Assembly: GCA_016882485.1 (NCBI GenBank)
Contig: VGPT01000008.1
Span: 1 to 49,183 of the forward strand
DNA: 49,183 nt
Source of the DNA: Cyanobacteria bacterium M_surface_10_m1_298
GTDB lineage: Bacteria > Cyanobacteriota > Cyanobacteriia > PCC-6307 > Cyanobiaceae
Direction of reading: 5' to 3'
In this document: one piece after another, positions 25,676 to 35,752 of the stretch
Position numbering within the stretch: position 1 is the stretch's first letter
Layout of the letters: each line of letters begins with the position of its first letter
Position numbers and translations under genes: made by a program
Notes under the pieces: generated by a model
The model's input: only the letters and a program-made list of their open reading frames with translations
Database searches by the model: none
Told to the model about the DNA's origin: nothing

Positions 25676-26698
25676 TCACTTCCAGTTCTTGGCCACGATC
25701 TCGGCGAGGTCGACAACACGCTGGCTGTAGCCCCACTCGTTGTCGTACCAGCACACGATCTTCACCATGTTGCCGCCCATCACCAGGGTGAGATCGGCGT
25801 CCACGATGGTGCTCTCGTCGGTACCGGCGTGGTCGCTCGACACCAGGGGCAGATCGCAGTACTTGATGATCCCCTTCATGCCGTTCTCGGAAGCGGCCTT
25901 GAGCACGGCATTCACTTCCTCAGCGGTGGTGTCGCGGCCGGTCTCGAACACCATGTCGCACACCGACACGTTGGGGGTAGGAACGCGCAGAGCGATGCCG
26001 CTCAGCTTGCCCTTCACCTCGGGGTAAACCAGAGCCACGGCCTTGGCGGCGCCGGTGCTGGTGGGAACAATGTTCACGGCGGCGGCGCGGGCGCGGCGCA
26101 GATCGCGGTGGGCGGCATCGAGGATGCGCTGGTCACCCGTGTAGCTGTGGGTGGTGGTCATCGTGCCCTTCACGATGCCGAAGGCCTGGTCGATCGTTTT
26201 CACGATCGGAGCCATGCAGTTGGTGGTGCAGCTGGCGTTGGAAAGGATGTCCCAGTCCTCGTGGCGGTACTGGTCGGCGTTCACGCCCACCACGAAGGTG
26301 CCCACCTTGGCGCCCTTGCCAGGTGCGGTCAGGATCACTTTCTTGGCACCGGCCTCGAAGTGCTTGCTGGCGCCCACGTCGTCGTTGAACACGCCGGTGG
26401 ACTCGATCACCAGATCCACGCCCCACTCCTTCCAGGGCAGGTTGGCGGGATTGCGGTCGTAGAAGGTTTTGATCGTTTTGCCGTTGACGACGATCGTGTT
26501 CTCGGTGGTGGACACCTCTGCATTGCGCAGGGGGCCAAGCATCGAGTCGTACTTGAGCAGGTGAGCGTTGGTGTAGGTGTCACCGGAGCCGTTGATGCCC
26601 ACCAGCTCAATGCCAGTGTTGCTGCCGCGGCTGAGCCAGCAGCGCATGAAGTTGCGACCGATGCGGCCGAATCCATTGATCGCAACCTTCAAGGTCAT
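25676..26698 (-). CDS. gap2: Glyceraldehyde-3-phosphate dehydrogenase, Calvin-cycle type
   Basis: The 340-residue enzyme reduces 1,3-bisphosphoglycerate in the Calvin cycle. Motifs are [13 protein letters not shown] for cofactor binding, the catalytic Cys157 in [18 protein letters not shown], and WYDNEWGYS near the end. After the second strand the sequence is VGINGSGDT, without the Asp that marks strictly NAD-dependent Gap1 enzymes. This supports Gap2 with NADPH use. The regular spacing and length match the plastid-type GapA/B family. The promoter region upstream contains an inverted repeat and a leader hairpin described separately. Confidence 0.96.
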   Translation of the reverse strand: MTLKVAINGFGRIGRNFMRCWLSRGSNTGIELVGINGSGDTYTNAHLLKYDSMLGPLRNAEVSTTENTIVVNGKTIKTFYDRNPANLPWKEWGVDLVIESTGVFNDDVGASKHFEAGAKKVILTAPGKGAKVGTFVVGVNADQYRHEDWDILSNASCTTNCMAPIVKTIDQAFGIVKGTMTTTHSYTGDQRILDAAHRDLRRARAAAVNIVPTSTGAAKAVALVYPEVKGKLSGIALRVPTPNVSVCDMVFETGRDTTAEEVNAVLKAASENGMKGIIKYCDLPLVSSDHAGTDESTIVDADLTLVMGGNMVKIVCWYDNEWGYSQRVVDLAEIVAKNWK

Positions 26699-26705
26699 GG
26701 CATCC

Positions 26706-26721
26706 AGCGGGCAAGCCCGCT
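26706..26721 (-). promoter_or_regulatory. Leader hairpin in front of gap2
   Basis: AGCGGGC and GCCCGCT form a perfect 7-bp stem with a 2-nt loop in the gap2 leader, ending 7 nt before the ATG at 26698. No purine-rich ribosome-binding site is seen in that 7-nt gap. It may mask or replace ribosome binding, or protect the mRNA 5' end. Confidence 0.5.
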
Positions 26722-26743
26722 AACAAGGGGGATTTGGCCGCCG

Positions 26744-26784
26744 ATCATACAGAAATCGGAAGCATGTCCCCATCTGGGGACATG
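26744..26784 (-). promoter_or_regulatory. Putative gap2 promoter with overlapping inverted repeat
   Basis: On the minus strand TATGAT (26749-26744) matches a -10 box. A perfect 9-bp inverted repeat, CATGTCCCC-ATCT-GGGGACATG (26763-26784), covers the place where the -35 element would fall. The half-site GGGGACATG recurs at 26827-26835, nearer murC. The likely reading is a repressor or activator site. It matches no cyanobacterial consensus I know (NtcA, LexA or CbbR). Confidence 0.55.
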
Positions 26785-26870
26785 GCCAACAAGCCTGTCG
26801 AAACGCCTCAAAAGCGGCTGGATCTGGGGGACATGCGGCGCATTCGGACTTAGCTTCTGGCCAGGCTTGG

Positions 26871-28322
26871 ATGCACCCGTTGACCCTGCAGCTCGATCGC
26901 CGTCAACCTCTCCACTTCATTGGAGTCGGCGGCATCGGCATGTCGGCCATCGCCGGGATCCTGGCGGACCGGGGTTTTGAGGTCAGCGGGTCGGACCCCC
27001 GGGACAATGCCGTGCTGCAGGACCTGCGCAGCCGCGGCGTGCGGGTGTTTCGGGAACAGAGCGCCAGCACCATTGATGCGATTCGCAGTGGCACCTCCAC
27101 CGCACCATTGGTAGTGGTGAGCTCAGCGGTGCCTGCCACCAACCCGGAGCTCCAGGGGGCCCAGCGGGCTGGACTGGCGATCTGGCATCGCTCCGATGTG
27201 CTCGCGGCCTTGATTGCAGGACAGAACTCGATTTCGATTGCGGGCAGCCACGGCAAAACCACCACCAGCACCCTGGTGGCCACCCTGTTGCATGCCACCA
27301 ATCACGACCCCACCGCCGTGATTGGTGGCGTCGTGCCCGCCTTCGGCAGCAACGGCCGCAACGGGGCCGGAGCCCTACTGGTAGCCGAGGCGGATGAATC
27401 CGACGGATCGCTGGTCAAATTCCAGTCCTGGCTGGGGGTGATCACCAATCTGGAGCTGGACCACACCGATCACTACAGCGACCTCGCCTCCCTGATCACC
27501 ACCCTGCAGCGTTTTGCCAAGGCCAGCCAGCAGCTGCTCGCCAACCGTGACTGCCCCGTACTCAAGGAACACTTCGACGCCAAGTACTGGTGGTCGATCC
27601 ACGATCCGAACGGCGTTGACTTCGCCGCCATCGCCGAAGAGCTCAACGGCGACAGCACCGTGGCCACGTTCTACGAAAACGGTGAAGCGGTCGGCCAGTT
27701 CACCCTGCCCCTCCCGGGCCTCCACAACCTCAGCAATGCCGCTGCGGCGATGGCGGCCTGCCGGCTGCATGGCGTGTCGTTCGCGGAACTGCGCCAAGCG
27801 GTGGAAGGGCTGCAGGCCCCCGGGCGTCGCTTCGACTACCGCGGCACCTGGCATGAGCGCCAGGTGGTGGATGACTACGCCCATCACCCCAGCGAGGTCA
27901 GCGCCACCCTGGCGATGGCGCGCCTGATGGTCAGCAGTGGTCGCAGTCCACTGCCTGAGGCACCCCAGCGCCTGCTGGCGGTGTTCCAGCCGCATCGCTA
28001 CAGCCGCACCGCCGAATTCCTCGATGCCTTCGCCGAAGCCCTCAGTCAGGCCGACGCCGTGCTGCTAGCTCCCCTCTATGCCGCCGGTGAAGCCCCGATC
28101 CCCGGTATCTCCAGCGAAAGCCTGGCGGCGGCCATCCAGCAGCGGGCCCCTGGTCTTCCCGTAGCGGCCAGCCCCGACCTGGAGGCCCTGGCCGATGCAG
28201 TGGCCCTGCACAGCCAGCCCGGCGATCTGGTGCTCGCCATGGGTGCAGGTGATGTGAACAGCCTCTGGAGCCGGCTTCAGGAACGGCACGACCCCAGCGC
28301 CACCCTCCCCCTGGCCGCCTAG
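26871..28322 (+). CDS. murC: UDP-N-acetylmuramate--L-alanine ligase
   Basis: MurC adds L-alanine to UDP-MurNAc, the first step of the peptidoglycan stem peptide. The 483-residue Mur ligase has [11 protein letters not shown] for nucleotide-sugar binding near residue 17. The ATP P-loop is AGSHGKTTT near 125, and [12 protein letters not shown] and FQPHRYSRT follow in the C-terminal domain. Start ATG 26871 fits the conserved N-terminal strand ([11 protein letters not shown]). murB follows after 4 bp, so the two enzymes are made together. Confidence 0.98.
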   Translation: MHPLTLQLDRRQPLHFIGVGGIGMSAIAGILADRGFEVSGSDPRDNAVLQDLRSRGVRVFREQSASTIDAIRSGTSTAPLVVVSSAVPATNPELQGAQRAGLAIWHRSDVLAALIAGQNSISIAGSHGKTTTSTLVATLLHATNHDPTAVIGGVVPAFGSNGRNGAGALLVAEADESDGSLVKFQSWLGVITNLELDHTDHYSDLASLITTLQRFAKASQQLLANRDCPVLKEHFDAKYWWSIHDPNGVDFAAIAEELNGDSTVATFYENGEAVGQFTLPLPGLHNLSNAAAAMAACRLHGVSFAELRQAVEGLQAPGRRFDYRGTWHERQVVDDYAHHPSEVSATLAMARLMVSSGRSPLPEAPQRLLAVFQPHRYSRTAEFLDAFAEALSQADAVLLAPLYAAGEAPIPGISSESLAAAIQQRAPGLPVAASPDLEALADAVALHSQPGDLVLAMGAGDVNSLWSRLQERHDPSATLPLAA

Positions 28323-28326
28323 CGCC

Positions 28327-29244
28327 ATGAGCACCACCCACCCCCTGGGACTGCGCCGGGCCGTGGGGTTGGCGGACTACACCACCTGGAAGGTGGGTGG
28401 ACCTGCCCAATGGTTTGCCGAGCCAGAACGGGCCGAAGAGTTCACCCAGCTGCTGCTCTGGGCCCAGGCCGAGGGGCTGGTCAGCCGGGTGATCGGCGCG
28501 GGCTCCAACCTGTTGGTGAGCGACCACGGTCTGGAGGGACTCACCCTCTGCAACCGGCGCCTGCAAGGCGCCCAACTCGATGCCGGCAGCGGCGTGATTG
28601 AGGCCCAGGCGGGCGAACCGATTCCGACCCTGGCGCGCCGAGCCGCCCGGGCCGGTCTCTCGGGGCTGGAATGGGCCGTGGGAATCCCCGGCACGGTGGG
28701 CGGAGCCGCCGTGATGAATGCGGGCGCCCAAGGGGGCTGCACCGCCGAGGTTCTCGAGAGCATCACCGTGCTGGATCCCCAAGATCCAGGTCGCAGGCTG
28801 ACCCTGAGCGCCGCGGAGCTGGACTTCGACTACCGCCACAGCCGCCTGCAACTGGAGCCCCTGGTGGTGCTCTCGGCTCGCTTCCGCCTCTCCGCTGGCC
28901 ATGATCCCGCCACTGTCAGCCAGCGCACCAGCGCCAACCTGCACAGCCGCACCAGCAGCCAGCCCTACCAGCAACCCAGCTGCGGCAGCGTGTTCCGCAA
29001 CCCCGAACCCCAGAAAGCCGGTCAGCTGATTGAGGGGCTCGGCCTGAAGGGCCTCAGCCTCGGTGGCGCCCAGGTCTCCCCGATCCACGCCAACTTCATC
29101 GTCAACACCGGTCAGGCCCTCGCCAGCGACATTGACCAATTGATCGCCCAGGTGCAGCAGCAGGTGCTTAGCGCCCACGCCATTGCCCTGCACACCGAGG
29201 TGAAGCGGCTCGGTCGCTTCGAAGAGATCGCCCTGGCGGCGTAG
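28327..29244 (+). CDS. murB: UDP-N-acetylenolpyruvoylglucosamine reductase
   Basis: MurB uses NADPH and FAD to reduce enolpyruvyl-UDP-GlcNAc to UDP-MurNAc. The 305-residue protein shows NYxxT-like [11 protein letters not shown], the FAD pyrophosphate-binding [31 protein letters not shown], and CGSVFRNPE, where the Ser is the proton donor region. [13 protein letters not shown] at the end is characteristic. The murC-murB order with a 4-bp gap is typical of cyanobacteria. ybaB follows after 26 bp. Confidence 0.97.
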   Translation: MSTTHPLGLRRAVGLADYTTWKVGGPAQWFAEPERAEEFTQLLLWAQAEGLVSRVIGAGSNLLVSDHGLEGLTLCNRRLQGAQLDAGSGVIEAQAGEPIPTLARRAARAGLSGLEWAVGIPGTVGGAAVMNAGAQGGCTAEVLESITVLDPQDPGRRLTLSAAELDFDYRHSRLQLEPLVVLSARFRLSAGHDPATVSQRTSANLHSRTSSQPYQQPSCGSVFRNPEPQKAGQLIEGLGLKGLSLGGAQVSPIHANFIVNTGQALASDIDQLIAQVQQQVLSAHAIALHTEVKRLGRFEEIALAA

Positions 29245-29270
29245 CCTGCGCCCACCACAGCAGTGCAGGC

Positions 29271-29609
29271 ATGGCCGGTTTCGGTCTCCCCAACTTCGGC
29301 CAGCTCACCGAGGCCTTCAAGAAGGCCCAGCAGATCCAACAGGATGCCGCCAAGCTCCAGGAGGAACTGGACGCGATGGAGATCGAGGGCCAGAGCAGCT
29401 GCGGGCGCGCCAGCGTTTGGCTTTCGGGCAACCAGCAACCATTGAAGGTGCGACTGGATCCGGTCCTGCTGGCGGAAGGTGCCCCCAGCGCCGAAGCCGC
29501 CACCCTGGAAGCCCTGCGGGCGGCCTACGAGAAGTCCACCGGCACCATGAAGGAGCGGATGGAGGAACTCACCGGGGGCCTCAACCTCAACCTGCCAGGT
29601 TTGGGCTAA
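29271..29609 (+). CDS. YbaB/EbfC family nucleoid-associated protein
   Basis: A 112-residue protein beginning [33 protein letters not shown], the amphipathic helix typical of YbaB/EbfC. A short beta region follows ([19 protein letters not shown]) and then a C-terminal helix with [15 protein letters not shown]. Family members bind DNA as dimers and are often near recR or dnaX, but here the gene follows murB. The stop TAA overlaps the reversed TAG of rsgA. Confidence 0.9.
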   Translation: MAGFGLPNFGQLTEAFKKAQQIQQDAAKLQEELDAMEIEGQSSCGRASVWLSGNQQPLKVRLDPVLLAEGAPSAEAATLEALRAAYEKSTGTMKERMEELTGGLNLNLPGLG

Positions 29610-30607
29610 GGCTCATCCGGATCGCTCTGGCGGCGGCGGCGGCGCGATTCACTCCTGAGGCGCTGATCGAGGAGCGGCTCCTGCCGACTGCCCCGCTGCT
29701 TAAGACCCGCCGTCTGCGGCTTCGGCTCTCGAGCTGCGGACTTGAGCGCAGCGTCGAGGCAGTTCAGATAGAGCGGATGACGGTCCCATTCGGCGCCCAC
29801 GGCACAGCCGGGGTCCCCCTGATGCAGGCAATTCTTGAAACGACAGCTGGCCTCTGAAAGTCGCGCGCGAATCTCCGGGAACAGGGCTGCCAAAGCAACC
29901 GGATCCGCCGGCAAATCAGGACGGTTGAACCCGGGTGAATCGGCGAGCAGGGCTCCAGGCGCCAGGGGAAACAACTCCACATGCCGCGTGGTGTGGCGGC
30001 CCCGCTGCAGGCGGCCCGACACGGCACTCACCCGAAGAGCCAGCTCCGGCACCAACGCATTGAGCAGACTGCTTTTCCCCACCCCTGAGGGGCCACACAG
30101 CACGGCAATCCCAGGCTGCGTGAGGTGGTGGCGCAACGCCTCCACCCCGGCACCGCTGCGGGAGGACACCAGATGCGTCGGGTACCCCCAGGCGATCAGG
30201 CGATCACGCCAGCGTTCCTGCTCAGCGACCGGGAGTAGATCGGCCTTGGTGAGCACCACATCAACGGCCACTCCCGTGCGCTCAGCCGTCAGCAGGAAGC
30301 GGGTGAGCTGCAAGGGATCGAGCTGGGGTTGCTCCAGGGCCACCGCCACCACCACGCGACTGCAGTTCGCCACGGCCGGCCGCTCCAGCAAACTGCTGCG
30401 CGGTTCAAGTGCGGCCACGGCGCCGCGGCCTTCGGGCCAGTCAATCCCCTCCACGCGAACACGGTCGCCCACGCAGATCTGCTGCCCTGTTTTACCCAGC
30501 CGGGTGCGGCGCACGCAGAGCAGTTGCTCCACACCACCCGGACCAGGCTGATCGAGCTGCACCCGGCAGAAGTTGGCCTCGAGGGCCATGACCAGGGCTT
30601 CAGCCAC
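29606..30607 (-). CDS. rsgA: Ribosome small-subunit-dependent GTPase RsgA
   Basis: RsgA is a circularly permuted GTPase that helps finish 30S assembly. The 333-residue protein has an N-terminal OB fold. The G motifs come in permuted order: TKADL (G4) near 120, [12 protein letters not shown] (G1) near 170, and DSPGF (G3) near 222. The zinc-binding tail includes [16 protein letters not shown]. Start GTG 30607 overlaps the TusA-like gene by 8 bp, while ATG 30589 (MALEANFC) is an alternative. Neither has a strong ribosome-binding site. Confidence 0.94.
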   Translation of the reverse strand: MAEALVMALEANFCRVQLDQPGPGGVEQLLCVRRTRLGKTGQQICVGDRVRVEGIDWPEGRGAVAALEPRSSLLERPAVANCSRVVVAVALEQPQLDPLQLTRFLLTAERTGVAVDVVLTKADLLPVAEQERWRDRLIAWGYPTHLVSSRSGAGVEALRHHLTQPGIAVLCGPSGVGKSSLLNALVPELALRVSAVSGRLQRGRHTTRHVELFPLAPGALLADSPGFNRPDLPADPVALAALFPEIRARLSEASCRFKNCLHQGDPGCAVGAEWDRHPLYLNCLDAALKSAAREPKPQTAGLKQRGSRQEPLLDQRLRSESRRRRRQSDPDEP

Positions 30608-30836
30608 CGTTGCGGATCAGCAGACGCACCACTCCCACTGCCAACGGTTCCAGCTCCACCCGATGCCCGGCTTCGCGCAAGCCACGGGCCACCATCTCCT
30701 CAGGCTCTCCGGAATCGAGGTCCACCTGAAGCCAGGCTCCTGGCTCCAGCTTTTCCAGGGCCAGCTTGCTGCGGATGAAGTTGAGCGGGCAGGGGGTCCC
30801 GCGCAGGTCGAGCTCTTCCGCAACGACGCCGCTCAT
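30600..30836 (-). CDS. TusA-family sulfur carrier-like protein
   Basis: From ATG 30836 the product is 78 residues, beginning MSGVVAEELDLRGTPCPLNFIRSK. The Cys after RGTP is in the place of the TusA persulfide cysteine, but the next-but-one residue is Asn, not the Pro of CPxP. The rest, LEPGAWLQVDLDSGEPEEMVARGLREAGH, fits the two-layer TusA fold. TusA-like proteins pass sulfur for tRNA thiolation or cofactors. The exact partner is unknown. It lies 7 bp after dnaJ and overlaps rsgA. Confidence 0.85.
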   Translation of the reverse strand: MSGVVAEELDLRGTPCPLNFIRSKLALEKLEPGAWLQVDLDSGEPEEMVARGLREAGHRVELEPLAVGVVRLLIRNGG

Positions 30837-30843
30837 CGAACCA

Positions 30844-31974
30844 TCAGCCAAACAAGCCACCGAACAACCCGCTCTTGTGGGGATGCTGATGCCCCTTGGC
30901 GGTGTGATGGCCGGCCAGCTGCTCCAGCAGCTCGCGCTCCTCTCGGTTGAGCTTGGTGGGGAGCTGCACCTTGATCGCAATCAGGTGATTGCCCCGCGCC
31001 ACAGGGTTCCCGAGTTTGGGTACCCCTTTGCCACTGAGGGTGAGCACCGCACCGGGCTGGGTGCCGGCGGGGATCTCCAGCTGCTCAGGCCCGTCGACGG
31101 TCTCCACCTCGATCGTGTCGCCCAGGATCGCCTGGAGGTAATTGACCGTCACCTCGGAGTGAATGTTGATGCCATCGCGCCGCAGCTGCGGGTGCGACTG
31201 CACCGTGAGGAACACATAGAGATCACCGGCCGGTCCACCGCGCTGTCCGGCATTGCCCTCATTGGCCACCCGCAGGCGGGTGCCGGTGTCAACGCCAGCA
31301 GGAATGTTGATGCGCAGTTTCTTGCGCACCTGCTGAAGGCCCTGACCGCCGCAGGCGTTGCAGGGATCGGCGATGACCTGACCCGTGCCCTCGCAGGTGG
31401 GACAAGCCGCCACCTGGGTGAAGCTGCCAAACGGGGTGCGCGTGGCACGGCGCACCTGGCCGGCCCCGCCGCAGGTGCCGCAGCTGGTGGGACCACTGCC
31501 GCTCTTGGCGCCTGAGCCACTGCAGCTGCTGCAGGTTTCCAGATGGCGGATCTGGATTTCCTTCTCCTTGCCGAAAACCGCTTCGCTGAAGCTGATGGTG
31601 AGATCGAAGCGCAGGTCATCGCCCTGTCTGGGCCCACGCCGCCGAGCTCCCGCCGAGGCTCCGGGGCCGCCCATGCCGCCGCCGAAGCCGCTGAAGAAGG
31701 TCTCAAACAGGTCAGCAAAGCCACCCATGTCGCCCATGTCGGGCATACCGGCGCCGCCGCCGAGCCCGGCCTCGCCGAACTGGTCGTAGCGGGCGCGGGT
31801 CTGGGGATCGCTCAGCACCTCATAGGCGCGGCCGATCTCCTTGAACTTGTCTTCCGCGCCGGGTTCCTTGTTGATATCCGGGTGGTACTGCCGGGCCAAG
31901 CGCCGGTAGGAGCGCTTGAGCGTGTCGGCATCAGCATCCCGGCTGACCCCAAGAAGGTCGTAGTAATCGGCCAT
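30844..31974 (-). CDS. dnaJ: Chaperone protein DnaJ
   Basis: A 376-residue type I Hsp40. The J domain begins [19 protein letters not shown], with the essential HPD in YHPDIN. A Gly/Phe-rich linker follows, and then four CxxCxGxG-type zinc motifs ([24 protein letters not shown] and CNACGGQG). The C-terminal substrate domain is complete. It stimulates DnaK ATPase. It follows grpE after 2 bp. dnaK itself is not in the window. Confidence 0.97.
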   Translation of the reverse strand: MADYYDLLGVSRDADADTLKRSYRRLARQYHPDINKEPGAEDKFKEIGRAYEVLSDPQTRARYDQFGEAGLGGGAGMPDMGDMGGFADLFETFFSGFGGGMGGPGASAGARRRGPRQGDDLRFDLTISFSEAVFGKEKEIQIRHLETCSSCSGSGAKSGSGPTSCGTCGGAGQVRRATRTPFGSFTQVAACPTCEGTGQVIADPCNACGGQGLQQVRKKLRINIPAGVDTGTRLRVANEGNAGQRGGPAGDLYVFLTVQSHPQLRRDGINIHSEVTVNYLQAILGDTIEVETVDGPEQLEIPAGTQPGAVLTLSGKGVPKLGNPVARGNHLIAIKVQLPTKLNREERELLEQLAGHHTAKGHQHPHKSGLFGGLFG

Positions 31975-31976
31975 GC

Positions 31977-32654
31977 TCAGCCCGCGTCAGGGGAACTGGG
32001 GGGAGCCTCCTGACCGCTGGGGCCAGGCCCCATTGAGACCTTCACCAGGGCATGACGCAGCACTCGGCCATTGAGGTGATAGCCGCGCTGCAGCTCTGCA
32101 ATCACCACATCTTCGACGTGCTCTTCGCTGGGCTCCCGCAGCACCGCCTCATGCAGGTTGGGATCAAAGGGCTCCCCTTCAACCCGCATCGGCGAGACAC
32201 CGAGCTGCTTGAACACATCCACCAGCTGCTTGTAGAGGCCCTGGTAGCTGCGGTGAATGGCCTGGGCCTCCTCCGCCTGGGGTTCGAGCTGCTGGCGCGC
32301 CCGCTCGAAGTTATCCACCACCGGCAGGATCTCGCTGAGGGTGTTGCAGGCGATCAGCGCCCGCTGATCTTCCTGATCACGGCTCTGGCGCTTGCGGAAG
32401 TTGTCGAAGTCGGCGGCAATGCGCATGTACTGGCTGCGCACCGTCTCGTGCTCGGCCTTCAGGGCCGCCAGCTCCGCCTCGAGGTCGCGCACACGCTGCT
32501 CGGGATCGGCACTGGGAGCCGCTGCATCCTCGACCGAGGGGTCACCATCCACGGCACCCGTGTCCTCACTGGAGGCTTCGGGAGAAACGCTGGTGTCAAC
32601 TGCCGCTGCAGCCTCAGAGGCGTCCTGGGGAAACGGAGTCGCGTCACCGCTCAT
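31977..32654 (-). CDS. grpE: Nucleotide exchange factor GrpE
   Basis: From ATG 32654 the product is 225 residues. An acidic Ala/Ser/Asp-rich N-terminal region precedes a long coiled coil ([21 protein letters not shown]). The conserved [14 protein letters not shown] segment then leads to the C-terminal beta domain with [11 protein letters not shown] and LRHALVKVS. GrpE releases ADP from DnaK. The frame runs on to 32711, but the extension has no family similarity. It diverges from pilB with 95 bp between the starts. Confidence 0.95.
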   Translation of the reverse strand: MSGDATPFPQDASEAAAAVDTSVSPEASSEDTGAVDGDPSVEDAAAPSADPEQRVRDLEAELAALKAEHETVRSQYMRIAADFDNFRKRQSRDQEDQRALIACNTLSEILPVVDNFERARQQLEPQAEEAQAIHRSYQGLYKQLVDVFKQLGVSPMRVEGEPFDPNLHEAVLREPSEEHVEDVVIAELQRGYHLNGRVLRHALVKVSMGPGPSGQEAPPSSPDAG

Positions 32655-32749
32655 GCTGACCGAACCGGAGATCTGATCTAGACATGTTGATGTGAAGGGG
32701 CGCCCCCCCACAAGCGGCGGAAGCCCGCACCTCCCCAGCGGAGCTGACG
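32655..32749. promoter_or_regulatory. Divergent intergenic region grpE-pilB
   Basis: This 95-bp gap separates the divergent grpE and pilB genes and should carry promoters for both. It contains the GC palindrome GGGGCGCCCC at 32697-32706 and a more AT-rich patch, ATCTGATCTAGACATG. I cannot assign a CIRCE heat-shock element or any known operator. Confidence 0.35.
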
Positions 32750-34597
32750 ATGACCCTCAGCCCCAGTCGACCGCAGGTCCGTCCCGTCGCCGAAGCGACC
32801 ACCCCGGCGCAGCAGCGACTGGAGGTGGAACTACTGCTGGGGGAAGCGGTTCTCTCGCGCGAAGAGCTGGCCGCGGCCGGTGAGCAGCGCTGGAGCTGGA
32901 GCCCGGCCTTCAGCCAGGCCCTCTGCCTGGATCTGGGCTGTCTGCCCGTCGCCCGAACCGATCAAGCTCTGGTGATGGCGGTGCCCAGCCATTGGGGACC
33001 TGAACAACGGCAACGGGTGCTGGATCTGCACACCGGCGGCACAGCACCCATTGCGCTGCGGCTGGCCCTAGGCAGCGACATCGAAGCCACCCTGCAGCAG
33101 GCATCACCCCAAGCGCCACCACCAGTTCAACCACCAACGCCGGTTCCTTCACCGCCGAAACGCAGCGTGCCGGAACCGGCCCGGCGTTCCTTGGTGGATG
33201 ACCTCGAGCTCGAGAGCACTGAAGAAGCCGGCCCGGAGGATGGCATCGGTGAGCTCGATGTGGAGGCGAGCCTGCAGGCCTCCAATGCCTCACCGATCGT
33301 GAGCCTGGTGGACCGAATCCTGGTGCAGGCCCTGCAGCGCAGCGCCAGTGACATCCACATCGAACCGCAGGAAGACGGCCTGCTGATTCGGCTGCGGCAG
33401 GACGGGGTGCTGGAGTCGCTCGACAAGTTGCCCAAGAAGCTCACGCCAGCCGTGACTTCCCGCCTGAAAATCATGGCGGACCTGGACATCGCCGAACGGC
33501 GGTTGCCTCAGGACGGCCGGATCCGCCGGCGTTTCCAGGGCCGACTGTTTGACCTGCGGGTCAGCACCTTGCCCACCCGCTACGGCGAGAAGGTGTGCAT
33601 GCGCCTGCTGGATAGCGGCGCCACCCATCTCGGGCTCGACAAGTTGATCAGCGAACCGAGTGCCCTGGCCAGCGTTCGGGAGATGGGCAGCAAGCCCTTC
33701 GGCATGTTGCTGGTGACGGGCCCCACCGGCTCCGGCAAGAGCACCACCCTCTATTCACTGCTGGCGGAACGCAATGACCCCGGGGTGAACATCTCCACGG
33801 TGGAGGATCCGATCGAATACACCCTCAAGGGGATCTCCCAGACCCAGGTGAACCGGGAGAAGGGATACGACTTCGCCCTGGCCCTGCGGGCCTTCATGCG
33901 TCAGGACCCGGATGTGCTGCTCGTGGGGGAAACCCGCGACCGGGAAACCGCCAAAACGGCCATCGAAGCCGCCCTCACCGGACACCTGGTGCTCACCACC
34001 CTGCACTGCAACGACGCCCCCAGCGCCATTGCGCGCCTCTCAGAGATGGGGGTGGAGCCATTCATGGTGAGCGCCTCCCTGATCGGAATCGTCTCCCAGC
34101 GGCTGGTGCGGCGGGTCTGCCCGGACTGCCGTCAGGCCTATCACCCGAGTGAACAAGACCTGGGGCGCTTCGGCCTGTTTGCGAGCAACGAACAGTCGGT
34201 GACCTTCTACAAGGCCAACCGGCATCTCGATCCTGCAAGCGAGCCCTGCCCCACCTGCCAGGGCCTCGGCTACAGCGGCCGGGTTGGCGTGTACGAGGTG
34301 CTTCGGATCAATGAAACCCTGGCCTCCGCCATCGCCCAGGAGGCGAGCACCGATCGCCTGCGCAAGCTGGCGGTGGAGGCGGGCATGAAAACCCTGCTGG
34401 GCTATGGGCTGGATCTGGTGCGGCAGGGCCACACCACCCTGGAGGAAATCGAGCGGATGATCCTCACCGACTCCAGCCTGGAGTCGGAGCGCCGCGCCAA
34501 GGCCCTGCACACCATCACCTGCAGCGGCTGCGGAGCAGGGATGCGCGATGAGTGGCTCGAGTGTCCCTACTGCCTCACGCCCAGGGGGATCCAGTAG
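32750..34597 (+). CDS. pilB: Type IV pilus extension ATPase PilB
   Basis: The 615-residue GspE/PilB ATPase powers pilus extension at the cytoplasmic face. An N-terminal MshEN-like region precedes a Pro-rich linker. The AAA-like core follows with [11 protein letters not shown], the Walker [11 protein letters not shown] near 324-333, and the Asp box [11 protein letters not shown] tetra-Cys site is seen as CPDC and CPTC. An extra C-terminal CSGCG...CPYC pair after about residue 590 is unusual (see findings). pilT and pilC follow on the same strand. Confidence 0.95.
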   Translation: MTLSPSRPQVRPVAEATTPAQQRLEVELLLGEAVLSREELAAAGEQRWSWSPAFSQALCLDLGCLPVARTDQALVMAVPSHWGPEQRQRVLDLHTGGTAPIALRLALGSDIEATLQQASPQAPPPVQPPTPVPSPPKRSVPEPARRSLVDDLELESTEEAGPEDGIGELDVEASLQASNASPIVSLVDRILVQALQRSASDIHIEPQEDGLLIRLRQDGVLESLDKLPKKLTPAVTSRLKIMADLDIAERRLPQDGRIRRRFQGRLFDLRVSTLPTRYGEKVCMRLLDSGATHLGLDKLISEPSALASVREMGSKPFGMLLVTGPTGSGKSTTLYSLLAERNDPGVNISTVEDPIEYTLKGISQTQVNREKGYDFALALRAFMRQDPDVLLVGETRDRETAKTAIEAALTGHLVLTTLHCNDAPSAIARLSEMGVEPFMVSASLIGIVSQRLVRRVCPDCRQAYHPSEQDLGRFGLFASNEQSVTFYKANRHLDPASEPCPTCQGLGYSGRVGVYEVLRINETLASAIAQEASTDRLRKLAVEAGMKTLLGYGLDLVRQGHTTLEEIERMILTDSSLESERRAKALHTITCSGCGAGMRDEWLECPYCLTPRGIQ

Positions 34598-34662
34598 GGG
34601 CGGCATTGCCAGGGCCCAGCGCCGTTCACAGACTGCGGGCAGGGATCAGCAGCACGCCATCG

Positions 34663-35748
34663 ATGGAGCTCCAGATCGAGCAGCTGATGGAAGAGCTGGT
34701 GCAGCAGGGCGGCAGCGATCTGCACCTGGCGGCAGGACAGCCCCCCTATGGCCGCTTCAGCGGCGCCCTCAAGCCCATGCGGGAGGAGCGGCTCAGCGAA
34801 GACCTCTGCAACCGTCTGATCTTCTCGCTGATCAACAACGCCCAACGCAAGCAGCTGGAGCAGACCTGGGAGCTCGACTGCGCCTATGGGCTGAAGGGAA
34901 TTTCACGCTTTCGTGTCAATGTCTACCGGCAGCGGGGCAGCTATGCCGCCTGCCTGCGCGCCCTTGGCAGCAGCATCCCCAGCCTGGAAAGCCTGGAACT
35001 CCCGCCGGTGGTGGAGGAAACCAGCCGCCGGCCCAGGGGCCTGATCCTGGTCACTGGCCCGACGGGCTCCGGCAAGACCACCACCCTGGCGGCCCTGCTC
35101 GATCACATCAACCGCCACCGAGCGGAGCACATCCTCACGATCGAAGACCCGATCGAATTCACTTACCGGAACGAGCGCAGCGTGATTCACCAGCGCCAGT
35201 TGGGGGAAGACACCCGCAGCTTTGCCGCAGCCCTGCGGGCGGCTCTGCGGGAAGACCCCGACGTGATCCTGGTGGGGGAGATGCGCGATCTGGAAACGAT
35301 CCAGCTGGCGATCACCGCGGCGGAAACGGGGCACCTGGTGTTCGGCACCCTGCACACCAGCTCCGCCGCCCAAACCGTTGATCGCATGGTGGATGTCTTC
35401 CCCGGCGATCAGCAAACCCAGATCCGCGTGCAGCTGAGCAGTTCCCTGGTGGGGGTGTTCTCCCAGACCCTCTGCAAGCGGCTCAACCCCAAACCCGGTC
35501 AGTTCGGTCGGGTGATGGCCCAGGAAATCCTGATCAACACCCCCGCCATCGCCAACCTGATCCGAGAGGGCAAAACGGCCCAGCTCTATTCCCAGATCCA
35601 AACCGGCGGGCAGCAGGGGATGCAAACCCTGGAGCGGGCCCTGGCCAACCTGGTGCTCACTGGTGCGGTCAGCCGCGACGAAGCGCTCGCCAAGGCCAGC
35701 AAACCGGAGGAGCTGCAGCGCCTGCTGGAGGGTCAGGCCAGCAGCTGA
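34663..35748 (+). CDS. pilT: Type IV pilus retraction ATPase PilT
   Basis: From ATG 34663 the protein is 361 residues and drives pilus retraction. The N-terminal domain contains GGSDLHLAAGQPP. The Walker [12 protein letters not shown] is at residues 131-141, the Asp box is EDPIEFTYRN, and the His-box region is GHLVFGTLHTSSA. The length is close to typical PilT. Earlier starts lie inside pilB and are rejected. The 65-bp gap after pilB and 4-bp gap before pilC indicate one operon. Retraction is needed for twitching and DNA uptake. Confidence 0.95.
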   Translation: MELQIEQLMEELVQQGGSDLHLAAGQPPYGRFSGALKPMREERLSEDLCNRLIFSLINNAQRKQLEQTWELDCAYGLKGISRFRVNVYRQRGSYAACLRALGSSIPSLESLELPPVVEETSRRPRGLILVTGPTGSGKTTTLAALLDHINRHRAEHILTIEDPIEFTYRNERSVIHQRQLGEDTRSFAAALRAALREDPDVILVGEMRDLETIQLAITAAETGHLVFGTLHTSSAAQTVDRMVDVFPGDQQTQIRVQLSSSLVGVFSQTLCKRLNPKPGQFGRVMAQEILINTPAIANLIREGKTAQLYSQIQTGGQQGMQTLERALANLVLTGAVSRDEALAKASKPEELQRLLEGQASS

Positions 35749-35752
35749 CGCC

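Noticed and set aside
25667-26980. Long plus-strand frame over gap2
   Set aside because: It is a His, Gly and Val-rich antisense shadow that crosses the terminator, the promoter and the murC start.
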